A stretch of 36,901 nucleotides of DNA. Source: an uncultured beta proteobacterium. Lineage in GTDB: Bacteria > Pseudomonadota > Gammaproteobacteria > Burkholderiales > Burkholderiaceae_C. The position numbers were made by a program, and so were the translations under genes. Where the stretch lies: positions 1-36,901 of the forward strand of contig CAIVHU010000010.1 of NCBI GenBank assembly GCA_903905735.1. Reading direction: 5' to 3'. The notes below the pieces were generated by a model, which was given only the letters and a program-made list of their open reading frames with translations, was not told the origin of the DNA and searched no databases. Positions 1 to 9,340 of the stretch are shown here, piece after piece; positions within the stretch are counted from its first letter, which is position 1, and every line of letters begins with the position of its first letter.

Positions 1-156
1 ATGGCAGATGAGTGCAAGACACCATCGCAGTTTGCAGTGGCCGATGCCATGGCCAAAAACCCGCCACCCAGCCTGCTGGAGCCTTTGCCGGTCGCGCCCA
101 CATCTACTGTGCCGAGCCAATCCGCCACGAATATCCCTGCCAGCACCGTTCGATGA
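1..156 (+). CDS. 3' end of an unidentified gene (partial)
   Basis: Frame 1 is open from the first base to a TGA at 154-156 and ends 58 bases before acnB. The 51 visible residues are rich in Pro, Ser, Ala and Thr and look like a low-complexity C-terminal tail. I recognise no domain. Because the window begins inside it, the methionine at base 1 need not be its start. An alternative frame (8-199) is also open but has a less plausible composition (many Arg, Trp, Cys and His). The call is tentative. Confidence 0.35.
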   Translation: MADECKTPSQFAVADAMAKNPPPSLLEPLPVAPTSTVPSQSATNIPASTVR

Positions 157-214
157 GTCGAACCACATGCTTACCAATACCATCCGCATAACCGATTGAA
201 AAGGAGTTTTGTCC

Positions 215-2797
215 ATGTTGCAAGCCTACCGCGCCCACGTTGCCGAACGTGCCACCCTGGGGATTCCCGCCCTGCCTTTGACGGCTCAACAAACCGCCGA
301 ACTGATTGAATTGCTGAAAAACCCGCCTGCTGGCGAGGAGGCGTTCTTGCTGGACCTGATCACCCATCGCGTGCCTGCGGGTGTGGACGATGCCGCCAAG
401 GTCAAGGCCAGCTACCTCGCTGCCGTGGCGCATGGCACGGAAAAATGTGCGCTGATCAGCCGCGAAAAAGCCACGGAACTGCTCGGCACCATGCTGGGTG
501 GCTACAACCTGACCCCGCTCATTGACCTGCTGGACGACGCGGCGGTGGCGGGCGTGGCCGCAGAGGCCTTGAAAAAGACGCTGCTGATGTTTGACCAGTT
601 TCACGATGTCAAGGAAAAGGCGGACCAAGGTAATGTGCACGCCAAGGGTGTGTTGCAAAGCTGGGCCGATGCCGAGTGGTTTACCAGTCGCCCTGAAGTG
701 CCGCAAAGCATCACGCTGACCGTGCTCAAAGTTACCGGCGAAACCAACACCGACGATCTGTCTCCCGCCCCAGATGCCTGGAGCCGCCCGGACATTCCGC
801 TGCACGCGCTGGCGATGTTGAAAAACAAACGCGACGGCATCACGCCCGAGGAGGATGGCAAACGCGGTCCGGTCAAGTTCATTGAAGACCTGCGCGCCCG
901 TGGTAACCTGGTGGCCTACGTGGGTGACGTGGTCGGCACCGGCTCCAGCCGCAAGTCGGCGACCAACAGCGTGCTGTGGTTCACTGGCGAAGACATCCCG
1001 TTTGTCCCCAACAAACGTTTTGGCGGTGTCTGCCTGGGTGCCAAAATTGCCCCGATTTTCTACAACACCATGGAAGATGCGGGTGCCTTGCCGATTGAGC
1101 TGGACGTGAGCCAGATGAACATGGGCGACACCATCGAGCTGCGTCCTTATGAAGGAAAAGCACTCAAAGGCGGCGTAGTCATTGCGGAGTTCACTCTCAA
1201 AAGTGAAGTATTGTTTGACGAAGTGCGCGCCGGTGGCCGCATTCCGCTGATCATCGGTCGTGGCCTGACCGCCAAGGCGCGTGAGTCATTGGGCTTGCCG
1301 GTATCCACCTTGTTCCGCCTGCCGCAAAACCCCAAGGCCACCGGCAAGGGTTTCACGCTGGCACAAAAAATGGTCGGTCGCGCCTGCGGCTTGCCGGAAG
1401 GTCAGGGCGTGTTGCCTGGCACCTATTGCGAACCCAAGATGACCAGTGTGGGCTCTCAAGACACCACCGGACCGATGACCCGCGACGAGTTGAAAGACTT
1501 GGCTTGCCTGGGCTTCAGCGCCGACCTGGTGATGCAGTCCTTCTGCCACACCGCCGCTTACCCCAAACCGGTCGATGTGAAGATGCACCATGAACTGCCT
1601 GAGTTCATCAGCAACCGTGGCGGTATCCCGCTACGCCCGGGTGACGGCATCATCCACAGCTGGCTCAACCGCATGTTGTTGCCCGACACCGTCGGCACCG
1701 GTGGTGACAGCCACACCCGTTTTCCCATCGGCATCAGCTTCCCGGCGGGTTCCGGGCTGGTGGCCTTTGGTGCTGCCACTGGCGTGATGCCGCTGGACAT
1801 GCCCGAGAGCGTGTTGGTCCGTTTCAAAGGCACCATGCAACCCGGTATCACCCTGCGCGATCTGGTCAACGCCATTCCGCTTTACGCCATCAAGTCGGGC
1901 GAGTTGACGGTGGCCAAACAAGGCAAGAAAAACGTGTTTTCTGGCCGCATTCTGGAGATTGAAGGCTTGCCAGACCTGAAAGTGGAGCAAGCGTTTGAAC
2001 TGAGCGATGCTTCTGCTGAGCGCAGCGCTGCCGGTTGCACCGTGCACCTGAACAAGGAGCCGATCATCGAGTACCTCAACAGCAACATCGTGATGCTCAA
2101 GTGGATGATTGCCAATGGTTACTCTGACGTGCGCACGATTCAGCGCCGTATCAAGGCCATGGAAGCCTGGCTGGCAGACCCGAAGCTGCTCCAAGCCGAT
2201 GCCGATGCCGAATACGCCAGCGTGATCGAGATCGATCTGGCCGACATCCATGAACCCATCGTGGCCTGCCCGAATGACCCGGACGATGTCAAAACGCTGT
2301 CCGACGTGGCTGGTGCCAAGATCGACGAAGTGTTCATTGGCTCCTGCATGACCAACATTGGTCACTTCCGTGCGGCTTCCAAGCTGCTGGAAAACAAGCG
2401 CGATATCCCGGTCAAGCTGTGGATGGCACCGCCCACCAAGATGGATGCCAAGCAACTGACCGAAGAGGGCCACTATGGCGTGCTGGGCTCCGCCGGTGCG
2501 CGCATGGAAATGCCGGGTTGCAGTTTGTGCATGGGCAACCAGGCTCAGGTGAAAGAGGGCGCGACGGTGTTCTCGACCTCTACCCGCAACTTCCCGAACC
2601 GTCTGGGTAAAAACAGCTACGTCTATCTGGGCAGCGCCGAATTGGCGGCCATTTGCTCCAAGCTGGGTCGCATCCCGACCAAAGAGGAATACATGGCCGA
2701 CATGGGCGTGCTGACGGCTGCCAGCAGCAAAATTTACCAGTACCTGAACTTTGACAAGGTCAAGGACTACACCGACGCTGCCAATAGCGTCGCATAA
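215..2797 (+). CDS. acnB: Aconitate hydratase B
   Basis: AcnB is the main TCA-cycle aconitase of proteobacteria. It interconverts citrate and isocitrate in the cytoplasm with a [4Fe-4S] cluster, and in many beta-proteobacteria it also handles 2-methylisocitrate. The 860-residue protein has the AcnB domain order: an N-terminal HEAT-like helical domain (about 1-160), the swivel domain next (about 165-370), then the three cluster-binding aconitase domains. The cluster cysteines are visible as C711 (GSCMTNIG) and C769/C772 (GCSLCMG), almost the same numbering as in E. coli AcnB. I chose the ATG at 215 rather than the in-frame TTG at 209 because AAGGAG (201-206) sits 8 bases upstream and because [13 protein letters not shown] matches the family N-terminus. 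A good intrinsic terminator follows, so the gene probably ends its transcript. Confidence 0.97.
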   Translation: MLQAYRAHVAERATLGIPALPLTAQQTAELIELLKNPPAGEEAFLLDLITHRVPAGVDDAAKVKASYLAAVAHGTEKCALISREKATELLGTMLGGYNLTPLIDLLDDAAVAGVAAEALKKTLLMFDQFHDVKEKADQGNVHAKGVLQSWADAEWFTSRPEVPQSITLTVLKVTGETNTDDLSPAPDAWSRPDIPLHALAMLKNKRDGITPEEDGKRGPVKFIEDLRARGNLVAYVGDVVGTGSSRKSATNSVLWFTGEDIPFVPNKRFGGVCLGAKIAPIFYNTMEDAGALPIELDVSQMNMGDTIELRPYEGKALKGGVVIAEFTLKSEVLFDEVRAGGRIPLIIGRGLTAKARESLGLPVSTLFRLPQNPKATGKGFTLAQKMVGRACGLPEGQGVLPGTYCEPKMTSVGSQDTTGPMTRDELKDLACLGFSADLVMQSFCHTAAYPKPVDVKMHHELPEFISNRGGIPLRPGDGIIHSWLNRMLLPDTVGTGGDSHTRFPIGISFPAGSGLVAFGAATGVMPLDMPESVLVRFKGTMQPGITLRDLVNAIPLYAIKSGELTVAKQGKKNVFSGRILEIEGLPDLKVEQAFELSDASAERSAAGCTVHLNKEPIIEYLNSNIVMLKWMIANGYSDVRTIQRRIKAMEAWLADPKLLQADADAEYASVIEIDLADIHEPIVACPNDPDDVKTLSDVAGAKIDEVFIGSCMTNIGHFRAASKLLENKRDIPVKLWMAPPTKMDAKQLTEEGHYGVLGSAGARMEMPGCSLCMGNQAQVKEGATVFSTSTRNFPNRLGKNSYVYLGSAELAAICSKLGRIPTKEEYMADMGVLTAASSKIYQYLNFDKVKDYTDAANSVA

Positions 2798-2895
2798 ACC
2801 GCCTGACGTAGCCACTGATCTGCCCCGTCCATGTCGCGTTCATGGCGCAAATGGATCGATGCGGTTCTGGCCGGCAATCGCCCTTGACGGGCCGA

Positions 2896-2927
2896 ATGCC
2901 CCGCAATTCAAGCTGCGGGGCATTTTT
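2896..2927 (+). terminator. Intrinsic terminator after acnB
   Basis: A perfect 10-bp stem (ATGCCCCGCA at 2896-2905 pairing with 2914-2923) with an 8-base loop is followed by a short T run (2923-2927). It lies about 100 bases past the acnB stop and before the DUF47 gene, so it separates the two transcription units. Confidence 0.85.
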
Positions 2928-3011
2928 GTTGCGGCGCAGCAAAAGCTGAAGGTTAAACTCTTCCGTTAACAGTTTGTTCATCAAACTGACTTATCCCACA
3001 AGGAGTTTTCT

Positions 3012-3659
3012 GTGTTTTTTGGCAAGCTGCTACCCCGCGATACCAATTTTTTCTCCATGTTCAACCAGCATGCCGACCATATCGTGGTGGCTGCCAAGGC
3101 GTTTTCAAATCTTGTTGCCAATTACAACGACCCTGAGTTGCGCGAAAAATACCACCGTGAAGTCAACCACGCCGAGGGCGCTGCCGACCGTGTCACGCAT
3201 GAAGTCAACAAGGCGATTCACAAAACCTTCATCACACCGATTGACCGCGAGCAGATTCACGGCCTGATCAATACCATGGACGATGTGGCCGACCTGATCC
3301 AGGATTCGGCCGAGACCATGGCGTTGTACGACGTTCATCACATGACGGAAGAGATCAAGCGCTTGACAGACTTGAGCGTGAAGTGCTGCGAGCGCGTGCG
3401 TGATGCCGTCTATCTGCTGAGCAAGATCGCCGAGGCTTCCACCGCCGAGGCGGCCCTGAAGACGTGTGACGAGATCGATAAGCTGGAAAGTGATGCAGAT
3501 CGCGTCATGCGCACTGCCATGAGCAAACTGTTTCGCGAAGAGCCCGATGTGCGTGAACTGATCAAGCTCAAAGCCATCTATGAGCTGTTGGAAACCATCA
3601 CCGACCGCTGTGAAGATGTGGCGAATTTGATCGAGGGCATCATCCTCGAGAACTCCTGA
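3012..3659 (+). CDS. DUF47 / PhoU-like phosphate transport regulator (Pit accessory protein)
   Basis: This 215-residue, almost wholly helical protein belongs to the DUF47 family, distant relatives of PhoU. Members are commonly encoded directly before a Pit permease and are thought to control low-affinity phosphate uptake. The N-terminus (FFGKLLPRDTNFFSMF), the helical repeats rich in Glu/Asp and the C-terminal stretch ETITDRCEDVANLIEGI are characteristic. The start is the GTG at 3012, six bases after AAGGAG (3000-3005). The pit gene begins 20 bases after its stop, which supports co-transcription and a joint function. How it acts on Pit is inferred from family context. Confidence 0.92.
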   Translation: MFFGKLLPRDTNFFSMFNQHADHIVVAAKAFSNLVANYNDPELREKYHREVNHAEGAADRVTHEVNKAIHKTFITPIDREQIHGLINTMDDVADLIQDSAETMALYDVHHMTEEIKRLTDLSVKCCERVRDAVYLLSKIAEASTAEAALKTCDEIDKLESDADRVMRTAMSKLFREEPDVRELIKLKAIYELLETITDRCEDVANLIEGIILENS

Positions 3660-3679
3660 GCGGCGGCGGGGCTCTAGCT

Positions 3680-4690
3680 ATGGAAACCGTACAAACGGCT
3701 GTTTGGGTGGTCGTCGTTCTGGTGGCGATGGCCGTGGTGTTTGACTTCATGAACGGGTTTCATGATGCTGCCAACGCCATCGCCACAGTCGTCTCGACCG
3801 GGGTGCTTAAACCGGGGCAAGCTGTGGTTTTTGCCGCATTTTTCAATGTGGTCGCGATCTTTATCTTTCACCTGAGTGTGGCGGCCACGGTCGGCAAGGG
3901 CACGGTGCTGCCTGGCGTCGTGGACACGCATGTGGTTTTTGGGGCGCTGATCGGGGCCATCACCTGGAATTTCATCACCTGGTACTACGGCATTCCGAGC
4001 AGTTCGTCGCATGCGCTGATTGGCGGCATTGTCGGTGCTGCCATCGCCAAGGCTGGCGTGGCATCGTTGATCGTTTCGGGCATCATGAAAACCGTGGTAT
4101 TCATTTTTCTCTCACCGTTGCTGGGCTTTCTGTTGGGATCGCTGATGATGGTGCTGGTGTCGTGGCTGTTCCGGGGTTTTCGTCCTCTGAAAGTGGACAA
4201 ATGGTTCCGGCGTTTGCAGTTGATTTCTGCGGGCGCCTACAGCCTTGGCCACGGCGGCAATGACTCGCAAAAAACCATTGGCATCATCTGGATGCTGTTG
4301 ATTGCAACAGGCTATACCAATGCTGCTTACAGCGCGCCACCAGCCTGGGTCGTGGTCATTTGTTACTCGGCTATCGGTTTGGGCACCATGCTGGGCGGAT
4401 GGCGTATTGTGAAAACTATGGGTCAAAAAATCACCAAGCTCAAGCCGGTCGGCGGCTTCTGCGCCGAAACCGGTGGTGCCATCACCCTGTTTCTGGCCAC
4501 AGCCATGGGCGTGCCGGTGTCTACCACCCACACCATCACCGGAGCGATCGTGGGCGTAGGCTCCACCCGTCGCGCCAGCGCCGTGCGTTGGGGTGTCGCG
4601 GGCAACATCATCTGGGCCTGGATTTTGACCATCCCCGCGAGTGCCTTTGTCGCGGCGGTGGCTTACTGGATCAGCTTGCAGGTGTTTTGA
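3680..4690 (+). CDS. pit: Inorganic phosphate transporter, Pit family
   Basis: An integral inner-membrane permease for phosphate (probably as metal-phosphate symport with protons), 336 residues with about ten hydrophobic segments. The two signature repeats of the PF01384 family are present: GFHDAANAIATVV near residues 26-38 and GHGGNDSQKTIGI near 190-202. The spacing to the preceding DUF47 gene is 20 bases and the ribosome site is weak, so translation may be coupled to that gene. It converges with the GNAT gene on the other strand with only 18 bases between the stops, and I see no clear terminator there. Confidence 0.93.
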   Translation: METVQTAVWVVVVLVAMAVVFDFMNGFHDAANAIATVVSTGVLKPGQAVVFAAFFNVVAIFIFHLSVAATVGKGTVLPGVVDTHVVFGALIGAITWNFITWYYGIPSSSSHALIGGIVGAAIAKAGVASLIVSGIMKTVVFIFLSPLLGFLLGSLMMVLVSWLFRGFRPLKVDKWFRRLQLISAGAYSLGHGGNDSQKTIGIIWMLLIATGYTNAAYSAPPAWVVVICYSAIGLGTMLGGWRIVKTMGQKITKLKPVGGFCAETGGAITLFLATAMGVPVSTTHTITGAIVGVGSTRRASAVRWGVAGNIIWAWILTIPASAFVAAVAYWISLQVF

Positions 4691-4708
4691 CGCACCTGGC
4701 CCCGAGTC

Positions 4709-5230
4709 TCATATCGGTGCAAGAACGTCGCCTGCGCCCAGAGCCCGGTCCATCAGCACCACGTCAAGCCAGCGCTCAAACTTCCAGCCGCACGATGTGA
4801 GTGTTCCAACCGGCTTAAAACCTGCGCTGCGGTGCAGGCCAATGGAGCCGAGGTTGGCCGAGTCCCCAATCACGGCAATGAGCTTGCGCACCCCAGCGCG
4901 CTCGGCCTGACTGATGAGTTCAGCCAGCAGGGCGCGGCCCAGGCCTTGGCCTGTGGCCTGCGGTGCCAGATAAATCGAATCCTCGGCGGAAAAACGGTAG
5001 GCCGGGCGGGGTTTGAACCAGTTGCAATAGGCGTAGCCCAGCACTTGGTCGCCCTCCACCGCAACCAGATAGGGCAGACCTTTGCTGAGAACGTCATCAC
5101 GGCGGTGGGTCATGTCAAGCTCGCTGGGCGGTTCAATCTCGAAAGTGCCAGAGCCATGCAGCACGTGGTGGGTATAGATGGCGGTGATTTGCGCAATATC
5201 GCTGGGTTGGCTGGGTCGAATGGTTGGCAT
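4709..5230 (-). CDS. GNAT-family N-acetyltransferase, phosphinothricin acetyltransferase-like
   Basis: A 173-residue cytoplasmic acetyl-CoA-dependent acetyltransferase. It begins with the PAT-like opening MPTIRPSQPSDIAQITAIY and carries the acetyl-CoA binding motif A (APQATGQGLGRALL), followed by GSIGLHRSAGFKPVG. The tail GWKFERWLDVVLMDRAL is typical of the phosphinothricin/methionine sulfoximine acetyltransferase group, though the true substrate cannot be read from sequence. Two tandem ATGs (5228-5230 and 5231-5233) are possible starts. A longer frame reaches 5320, but those 30 extra residues are unlike the family. The gene is divergent from rpsP, and the putative rpsP promoter overlaps its start region. 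Confidence 0.85.
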   Translation of the reverse strand: MPTIRPSQPSDIAQITAIYTHHVLHGSGTFEIEPPSELDMTHRRDDVLSKGLPYLVAVEGDQVLGYAYCNWFKPRPAYRFSAEDSIYLAPQATGQGLGRALLAELISQAERAGVRKLIAVIGDSANLGSIGLHRSAGFKPVGTLTSCGWKFERWLDVVLMDRALGAGDVLAPI

Positions 5231-5250
5231 CATATGGTAATGGCTATAAT
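5224..5250 (+). promoter_or_regulatory. Putative sigma70 promoter of the rpsP operon
   Basis: A perfect -10 box TATAAT (5245-5250) lies about 110 bases before rpsP, with TTGGCA (5224-5229) upstream. The spacer is only 15 bases, shorter than the usual 16-18, so the -35 assignment is tentative. The box overlaps the first codons and upstream DNA of the divergent GNAT gene. Confidence 0.5.
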
Positions 5251-5360
5251 GATGGGTTGTCTGGCGTGTCGCTGACCGGGTGGTCAAGTCGCGTGTCTCA
5301 AACGTCGGGCTCAGTGCCAATTTTCGTGGAATTCAAAAGCCACTTCCCAAAGGATCAATT

Positions 5361-5612
5361 ATGGTCGTCATTCGACTCGCCCGTGGCGGTGCAAAAGCTC
5401 GCCCGTTTTTCAATATCGTTGTTGCTGACAAGCGTACCCGTCGCGATGGTCGTTTCATTGAGCGCATTGGTTTTTACAACCCGATCGCCACTGCCAATGA
5501 AGAAAGCATCCGCATTGCCCAGGACCGTCTGACCTATTGGAAGAGCGTCGGTGCACAGGCATCTCCCACGGTGGAACGTCTGGTGAACCAGGCTGCCAAA
5601 AAAGCCGCCTGA
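5361..5612 (+). CDS. rpsP: 30S ribosomal protein S16
   Basis: S16 is a small-subunit protein needed for assembly of the 30S 5' domain. The 83 residues begin [20 protein letters not shown] and contain [14 protein letters not shown], both diagnostic. The frame is open further upstream, but the ATG at 5361 with AAAGGA (5350-5355) in front gives the standard length. First gene of the rpsP-rimM-trmD-rplS operon. Confidence 0.97.
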   Translation: MVVIRLARGGAKARPFFNIVVADKRTRRDGRFIERIGFYNPIATANEESIRIAQDRLTYWKSVGAQASPTVERLVNQAAKKAA

Positions 5613-5620
5613 GAGTGACC

Positions 5621-6184
5621 ATGCTGCCCGGCCTTGAGGCTGCCGAATTACCGGCAGATGCCATCGAAGTCGGGCGTATCGCAGATGCCTGGGGCATCAA
5701 AGGGTGGTTCAAAGTTCTACCCTATAGCGCCGATTCCGAGGCGCTTTTTTCTTCGAGACGCTGGTTCTTGCTGCCTTCTGAGAAAGGCACAAAAACCTTT
5801 GAAGGCGTTGGAAGTTTGAAGATCAAGGAAGCCAAAACACACTCCGACACCGTAGTCGCTTGCGCGCATGAGGTGGATGACCGCAACGTGGCAGATGCAC
5901 TGCGTGGCGCACGCATTTTTATTGCCAAGTCGAGCTTTCCCACGCCTCAAAAAGATGAGTACTACTGGGTTGACCTGATTGGGCTGGAGGTGGTTAACCG
6001 CGAAGGTGTGGCGCTGGGCTTGGTCAGCGAGTTGCTATCAACCGGGCCGCAAACCGTGCTGGTGATTGACTACCAGGTCGACGGCCACGCCCTGCAACGG
6101 ATGATTCCCTTTGTGGCGGTCTATATCGATGATGTCGATCTGGCTGCCCGGCGCATTTTGGTGGACTGGCAGCCCGACTACTGA
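5621..6184 (+). CDS. rimM: Ribosome maturation factor RimM
   Basis: RimM assists maturation of the 30S head and binds S19. The 187-residue protein has the N-terminal RimM barrel (VGRIADAWGIKGWFKVLPYS) and a C-terminal PRC-barrel-like domain (YYWVDLIGLEVVN...ALQRMIPFVAVYIDDVDL). The ATG at 5621 lies eight bases after the rpsP stop. Upstream codons in the same frame overlap rpsP and are unlike the family. Confidence 0.95.
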   Translation: MLPGLEAAELPADAIEVGRIADAWGIKGWFKVLPYSADSEALFSSRRWFLLPSEKGTKTFEGVGSLKIKEAKTHSDTVVACAHEVDDRNVADALRGARIFIAKSSFPTPQKDEYYWVDLIGLEVVNREGVALGLVSELLSTGPQTVLVIDYQVDGHALQRMIPFVAVYIDDVDLAARRILVDWQPDY

Positions 6185-6193
6185 TGACGCAAC

Positions 6194-6937
6194 ATGCGAT
6201 TTGACGTTGTCACCCTGTTTCCAGAACTCTTTGCGCCTTTTTTGACCACCGGCATCACCCGCCGGGCGTTTGAGTCGGGGCAGGTCGCGGTCAAACTCAG
6301 CAACCCGCGTGACTTCGCCGAAGGCAACTACCGCCGGGTCGATGACCGTCCGTTTGGCGGTGGTCCCGGCATGGTCATGATGGCCGAGCCGCTGTCCCAC
6401 TGTGTGACCAGTATTTGTGCAGAGCGCGCTGACAACGCACCCGTGGTGTTGTTTTCACCCATCGGCCAACCCATGACGCACACGATTGTGACCCGCTGGG
6501 CCAACAGCCAGGGCGCGGTGCTTTTGTGCGGACGCTATGAAGGCCTGGATCAACGTTTTGTGGATGCCCATGTCACCGAGCAGATCAGCCTGGGCGACTT
6601 TGTGTTGTCGGGCGGCGAGATCGCGGCGATGGCCTTGCTGGATGCCGTGGCGCGCTTGCAGCCGGGTGTGTTGAGTGATGCCGACAGTCACGCGCAGGAT
6701 AGCTTCAATCCAGCGCTGGATGGCCTGCTGGACTGCCCGCATTACACCCGACCGGAAGTCTGGCAGGGCAGGGCAGTGCCCGATGTGCTGCTGTCGGGCC
6801 ACCATCTGCGCATTGAGCGTTGGCGGCGGGACCAAAGCTTGACACTCACAGCACGCCTGCGTCCGGACCTGATTCAGCAGGCGCGCCACGACGGAAGGTT
6901 GAACGCCCAGGACGAGGCGTTGTTAGCCACGCTATAA
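6194..6937 (+). CDS. trmD: tRNA (guanine(37)-N1)-methyltransferase
   Basis: TrmD uses S-adenosylmethionine to methylate G37 of tRNAs that read CNN codons, preventing +1 frameshifting. The 247-residue SPOUT enzyme starts MRFDVVTLFPELF and shows the trefoil-knot motifs GRYEGLDQRFVD and ISLGDFVLSGGE, plus FGGGPGMVM. The start is nine bases after the rimM stop. Confidence 0.97.
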   Translation: MRFDVVTLFPELFAPFLTTGITRRAFESGQVAVKLSNPRDFAEGNYRRVDDRPFGGGPGMVMMAEPLSHCVTSICAERADNAPVVLFSPIGQPMTHTIVTRWANSQGAVLLCGRYEGLDQRFVDAHVTEQISLGDFVLSGGEIAAMALLDAVARLQPGVLSDADSHAQDSFNPALDGLLDCPHYTRPEVWQGRAVPDVLLSGHHLRIERWRRDQSLTLTARLRPDLIQQARHDGRLNAQDEALLATL

Positions 6938-7060
6938 TAATAGGCTAACCGATCCTCTGAGAAGCCGCCCGGACAAGCCCGCTGGTCATGCCAGCAGGCA
7001 ATTTTCCTGGCACGTATCCATCCCGGATGCTGGCGTTGTCAAGATCATTTGAGGTCTTTT

Positions 7061-7441
7061 ATGAATCTGATTCAAACCCTTGAGCAAGAAGAAATTGCTC
7101 GCCTGAACAAAACCATCCCCGACTTTGGCCCTGGCGACACCGTGGTGGTCAGCCTGAACGTGGTTGAAGGCACGCGCAAGCGTTTGCAAGCCTATGAAGG
7201 TGTGGTGATTGCCAAGCGCAATCGCGGCCTGAACAGCGGCTTCACCGTTCGCAAGATATCCAGCGGTGAAGGCGTTGAGCGCACGTTCCAGACCTACAGC
7301 CCGCTGATCGCCAGCATCGAAGTCAAGCGCCGTGGTGATGTGCGCCGCGCCAAGCTGTACTACCTGCGTGAGCGCAGCGGTAAGTCTGCACGTATCAAGG
7401 AAAAGTTGCCAGCCCGCAAGGCAGCCGTGGTTGCCGCATAA
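7061..7441 (+). CDS. rplS: 50S ribosomal protein L19
   Basis: L19 lies at the 30S-50S interface. The 126-residue protein starts [17 protein letters not shown] and contains [16 protein letters not shown] and the typical [16 protein letters not shown]. The ATG at 7061 follows GAGGT (7051-7055). The 123-base gap after trmD is the largest in this operon. It begins with a TATAAT (6933-6938) overlapping the trmD stop, so a supplementary rplS promoter is possible, but no -35 is evident. Confidence 0.96.
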   Translation: MNLIQTLEQEEIARLNKTIPDFGPGDTVVVSLNVVEGTRKRLQAYEGVVIAKRNRGLNSGFTVRKISSGEGVERTFQTYSPLIASIEVKRRGDVRRAKLYYLRERSGKSARIKEKLPARKAAVVAA

Positions 7442-7459
7442 GGTCTCCGGCCCCCCAAG

Positions 7460-7493
7460 AAAACCGCCTGCTGTTTCAGTGGCGGTTTTTTTT
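7460..7493 (+). terminator. Intrinsic terminator after rplS
   Basis: AAAACCGCC (7460-7468) pairs with GGCGGTTTT (7481-7489) around a small inner CTG/CAG stem, and the T run continues to 7493. This closes the rpsP-rimM-trmD-rplS transcription unit. Confidence 0.9.
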
Positions 7494-7556
7494 CGTCTGA
7501 AGTTGCCTCACAGTTTTTAAAGTCACCTGCCTTCATCTTTATCCAGCCAGCCTCTG

Positions 7557-8258
7557 ATGTCACAACATTCTTCGGCCAGTTTACCTGCCAACCCACCTTC
7601 CATGGCGCCACACCTGGTGCCGGTGACCGGTGTGGATACGCATTTGCCTGCTGTTGCAGCTGCCGATCTGGCCCCTGAAGCCTTGAGGCAGCGGTTTTTG
7701 ACACCTCCCGTCTGGCAACCCGAGTTGGTGGTGGAAAAAAAATTCATGGACCGTGCGCCGATGCCTGCAGCGGTTCTCATCCCCATCGTGATGCGCGCCG
7801 AGCCAACGGTGTTGCTGACCCAGCGCACCGCCCATTTATCGACCCATGCCGGTCAGATTGCCTTTCCCGGTGGCAAGTTGGACGAAACGGATGCCGATGC
7901 CGCAGCCGCTGCGATGCGGGAAGCCTATGAAGAGGTGGGTCTCGCTCCCGATTGGCTGGAGGTGCTGGGGCAAATGCCGCTTTACACCACCGGTTCAGCG
8001 TTCATGGTCACGCCTGTTGTCGCGTTGGTACGGCCCGGCTTTACCCTGCAACCGAACGGCTTTGAAGTGTCCGATGTGTTTGAGGTGCCGCTGGCTTTTT
8101 TGATGAACCCGGCCAACCACCGCCACCATCAGGTGCACTGGCAAGGTGTACCGCGCCAATGGTTGTCCATGCCTTATCACGATGGTGTGCAAGAGCGTTT
8201 CATATGGGGTGCCACGGCGGGCATGCTACGTAACTTTTACCGGTTTTTGGTGGCCTGA
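7557..8258 (+). CDS. Nudix hydrolase, CoA pyrophosphatase type
   Basis: A 233-residue Nudix protein. The Nudix box spans residues 106-128 (GKLDETD...REAYEEVGL) and is preceded by LLTQRTAHLSTHAGQIAFPGG, the signature of the UPF0035 / NudL (YeaB) group that splits coenzyme A to 3',5'-ADP and phosphopantetheine. The N-terminal 45 residues are low in conservation. The ATG at 7557 has no strong ribosome site, and ATG 7602 (MAPHLVPV) is an alternative start. It is separated from rplS by a terminator and precedes the CobD-like gene by 38 bases. Confidence 0.88.
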   Translation: MSQHSSASLPANPPSMAPHLVPVTGVDTHLPAVAAADLAPEALRQRFLTPPVWQPELVVEKKFMDRAPMPAAVLIPIVMRAEPTVLLTQRTAHLSTHAGQIAFPGGKLDETDADAAAAAMREAYEEVGLAPDWLEVLGQMPLYTTGSAFMVTPVVALVRPGFTLQPNGFEVSDVFEVPLAFLMNPANHRHHQVHWQGVPRQWLSMPYHDGVQERFIWGATAGMLRNFYRFLVA

Positions 8259-8296
8259 GGCAGGTCTGTGCAAAGGGCAGCCGCTATGATCATTGC

Positions 8297-9268
8297 ATGA
8301 GCTTCATCTCGGTGCTTTTTGCCCTGCTGCTGGAACAAGCCCGGCCTTTGGGTCGTGGCAATCCTATCCACGTTGTCATGCGGTCTTGGGTGCGCTGGTG
8401 TGCCCGCACGCTGGACGCGGGCAAGCCCGTGCATGGCTGGCTGGTCTGGAGTCTTGCCGTCGGTGGTCCGGCGCTGGCGGCCCTGGCCATCTACTGGCTG
8501 CTAGGGATATTCGTGAGCTGGGCGCTGGCGGTGCTTTGGAGTGCCCTGGTGTTGTACGCTTCGCTGGGTTTTCGGCAGTTCAGCTTTCATTTCACCCAGA
8601 TCCGGGATGCACTGGCCGAAGGGGATGATGCGCGAGCGCGGTATCTGCTGGCCGATTGGCAGCACACGGATGTGAAGGAACTGCCGCGCAGCGAGATCAT
8701 CGGCCAAGTGATCGAGACCTCGGTGCTGGCGGCGCACCGGCATGTGTTTGGTGTGTTGGCCTGGTTCTCCGTGCTGGCCGCATTGGGCTTGGGGCCAACC
8801 GGGGCGGTGCTTTACCGTCTGGCGGAGTTTGTGGCCCGTTACTGGCAGCATCAAAGCGAAGCGCACTTTCAGCCGATCAGCAGCGCGGCGCAACTCAATG
8901 CCAGGCAGGCCTGGGCCTTCATGGACTGGTTGCCTGCGCGCATCACTGCCATCAGTTTTGCCGTGGTCGGCAATTTTGAGGAAGCGATTGATGGCTGGCG
9001 GCGCTACGCGCAGCAGGCCAACACCAGTAACGATGGCCTGGTGTTGGCCGCCACCGCTGGGGCGGTGAATATTGCCCTGCGTGGTTCAGGCGCGCGTGCT
9101 TACCCGCCAGCGTACGCGTCGGCCGTGCCGCTGGATGACGACCTATCTGCCGGGCGCCCTGCGCCTGAGTTGCAGCATCTGGCCATTGTGGTGGGGCTGG
9201 TGTGGCGCACGGTGGTCATGTGGGTGCTGCTGCTGGCCTTGCTGACGCTGGCGAGGCTGCTGGGCTAA
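8297..9268 (+). CDS. CobD/CbiB-like (AmpE-like) integral membrane protein
   Basis: A 323-residue inner-membrane protein with hydrophobic segments near residues 55-85, 150-170 and the C-terminus. It has the family motifs ARYLLADWQ, EIIGQVIETSVLAAHRHVFGVLAWF and GWRRYAQQ. CobD/CbiB makes adenosylcobinamide phosphate, and the related AmpE is linked to beta-lactam response. No other cobalamin gene lies nearby, so the cobalamin assignment is doubtful. In Burkholderiales this position usually carries the annotation 'CobD/CbiB family protein' without a proven role. Confidence 0.75.
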   Translation: MSFISVLFALLLEQARPLGRGNPIHVVMRSWVRWCARTLDAGKPVHGWLVWSLAVGGPALAALAIYWLLGIFVSWALAVLWSALVLYASLGFRQFSFHFTQIRDALAEGDDARARYLLADWQHTDVKELPRSEIIGQVIETSVLAAHRHVFGVLAWFSVLAALGLGPTGAVLYRLAEFVARYWQHQSEAHFQPISSAAQLNARQAWAFMDWLPARITAISFAVVGNFEEAIDGWRRYAQQANTSNDGLVLAATAGAVNIALRGSGARAYPPAYASAVPLDDDLSAGRPAPELQHLAIVVGLVWRTVVMWVLLLALLTLARLLG

Positions 9269-9277
9269 TTTATCCGT

Positions 9278-9320
9278 CAAATTGGCCTCTAGCCCTTTTA
9301 AAATAAGCGCAAGAAGCTAT
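9278..9320 (+). repeat. Dispersed repeat, intergenic copy A
   Basis: This copy lies between the CobD-like gene and hisC and reads, in the opposite orientation to the reference, GGCCTCTAGCCC, 11 bases, AAGCGCAAGAAGCTAT. By hand it aligns without gaps to the intergenic copy at 36776-36824 over 43 bases, sharing CTCTAGCCCTT and AAGCGCAAG-AGCTAT. It retains the TAG within CTCTAGCCC that most coding copies have lost. Confidence 0.8.
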
Positions 9321-9340
9321 TGTTTTTAAAGTAATCATTG

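Noticed and set aside
1631..2815. Long open frame on the minus strand inside acnB
   Set aside because: It is a codon-bias shadow of acnB: rich in His, Gln and Gly, no domain, no ribosome site.
3668..3686. GGGGCTCTAGCTATGG before pit as a mini-copy of the repeat
   Set aside because: It combines fragments of both blocks but lacks the spacer and the GCGC block; too short to distinguish from chance.
6988..7011. TGCCAG/CTGGCA stem between trmD and rplS as an L19 leader element
   Set aside because: Only six pairs, no known ribosomal-protein binding motif, and the known L19 leaders are from other phyla.
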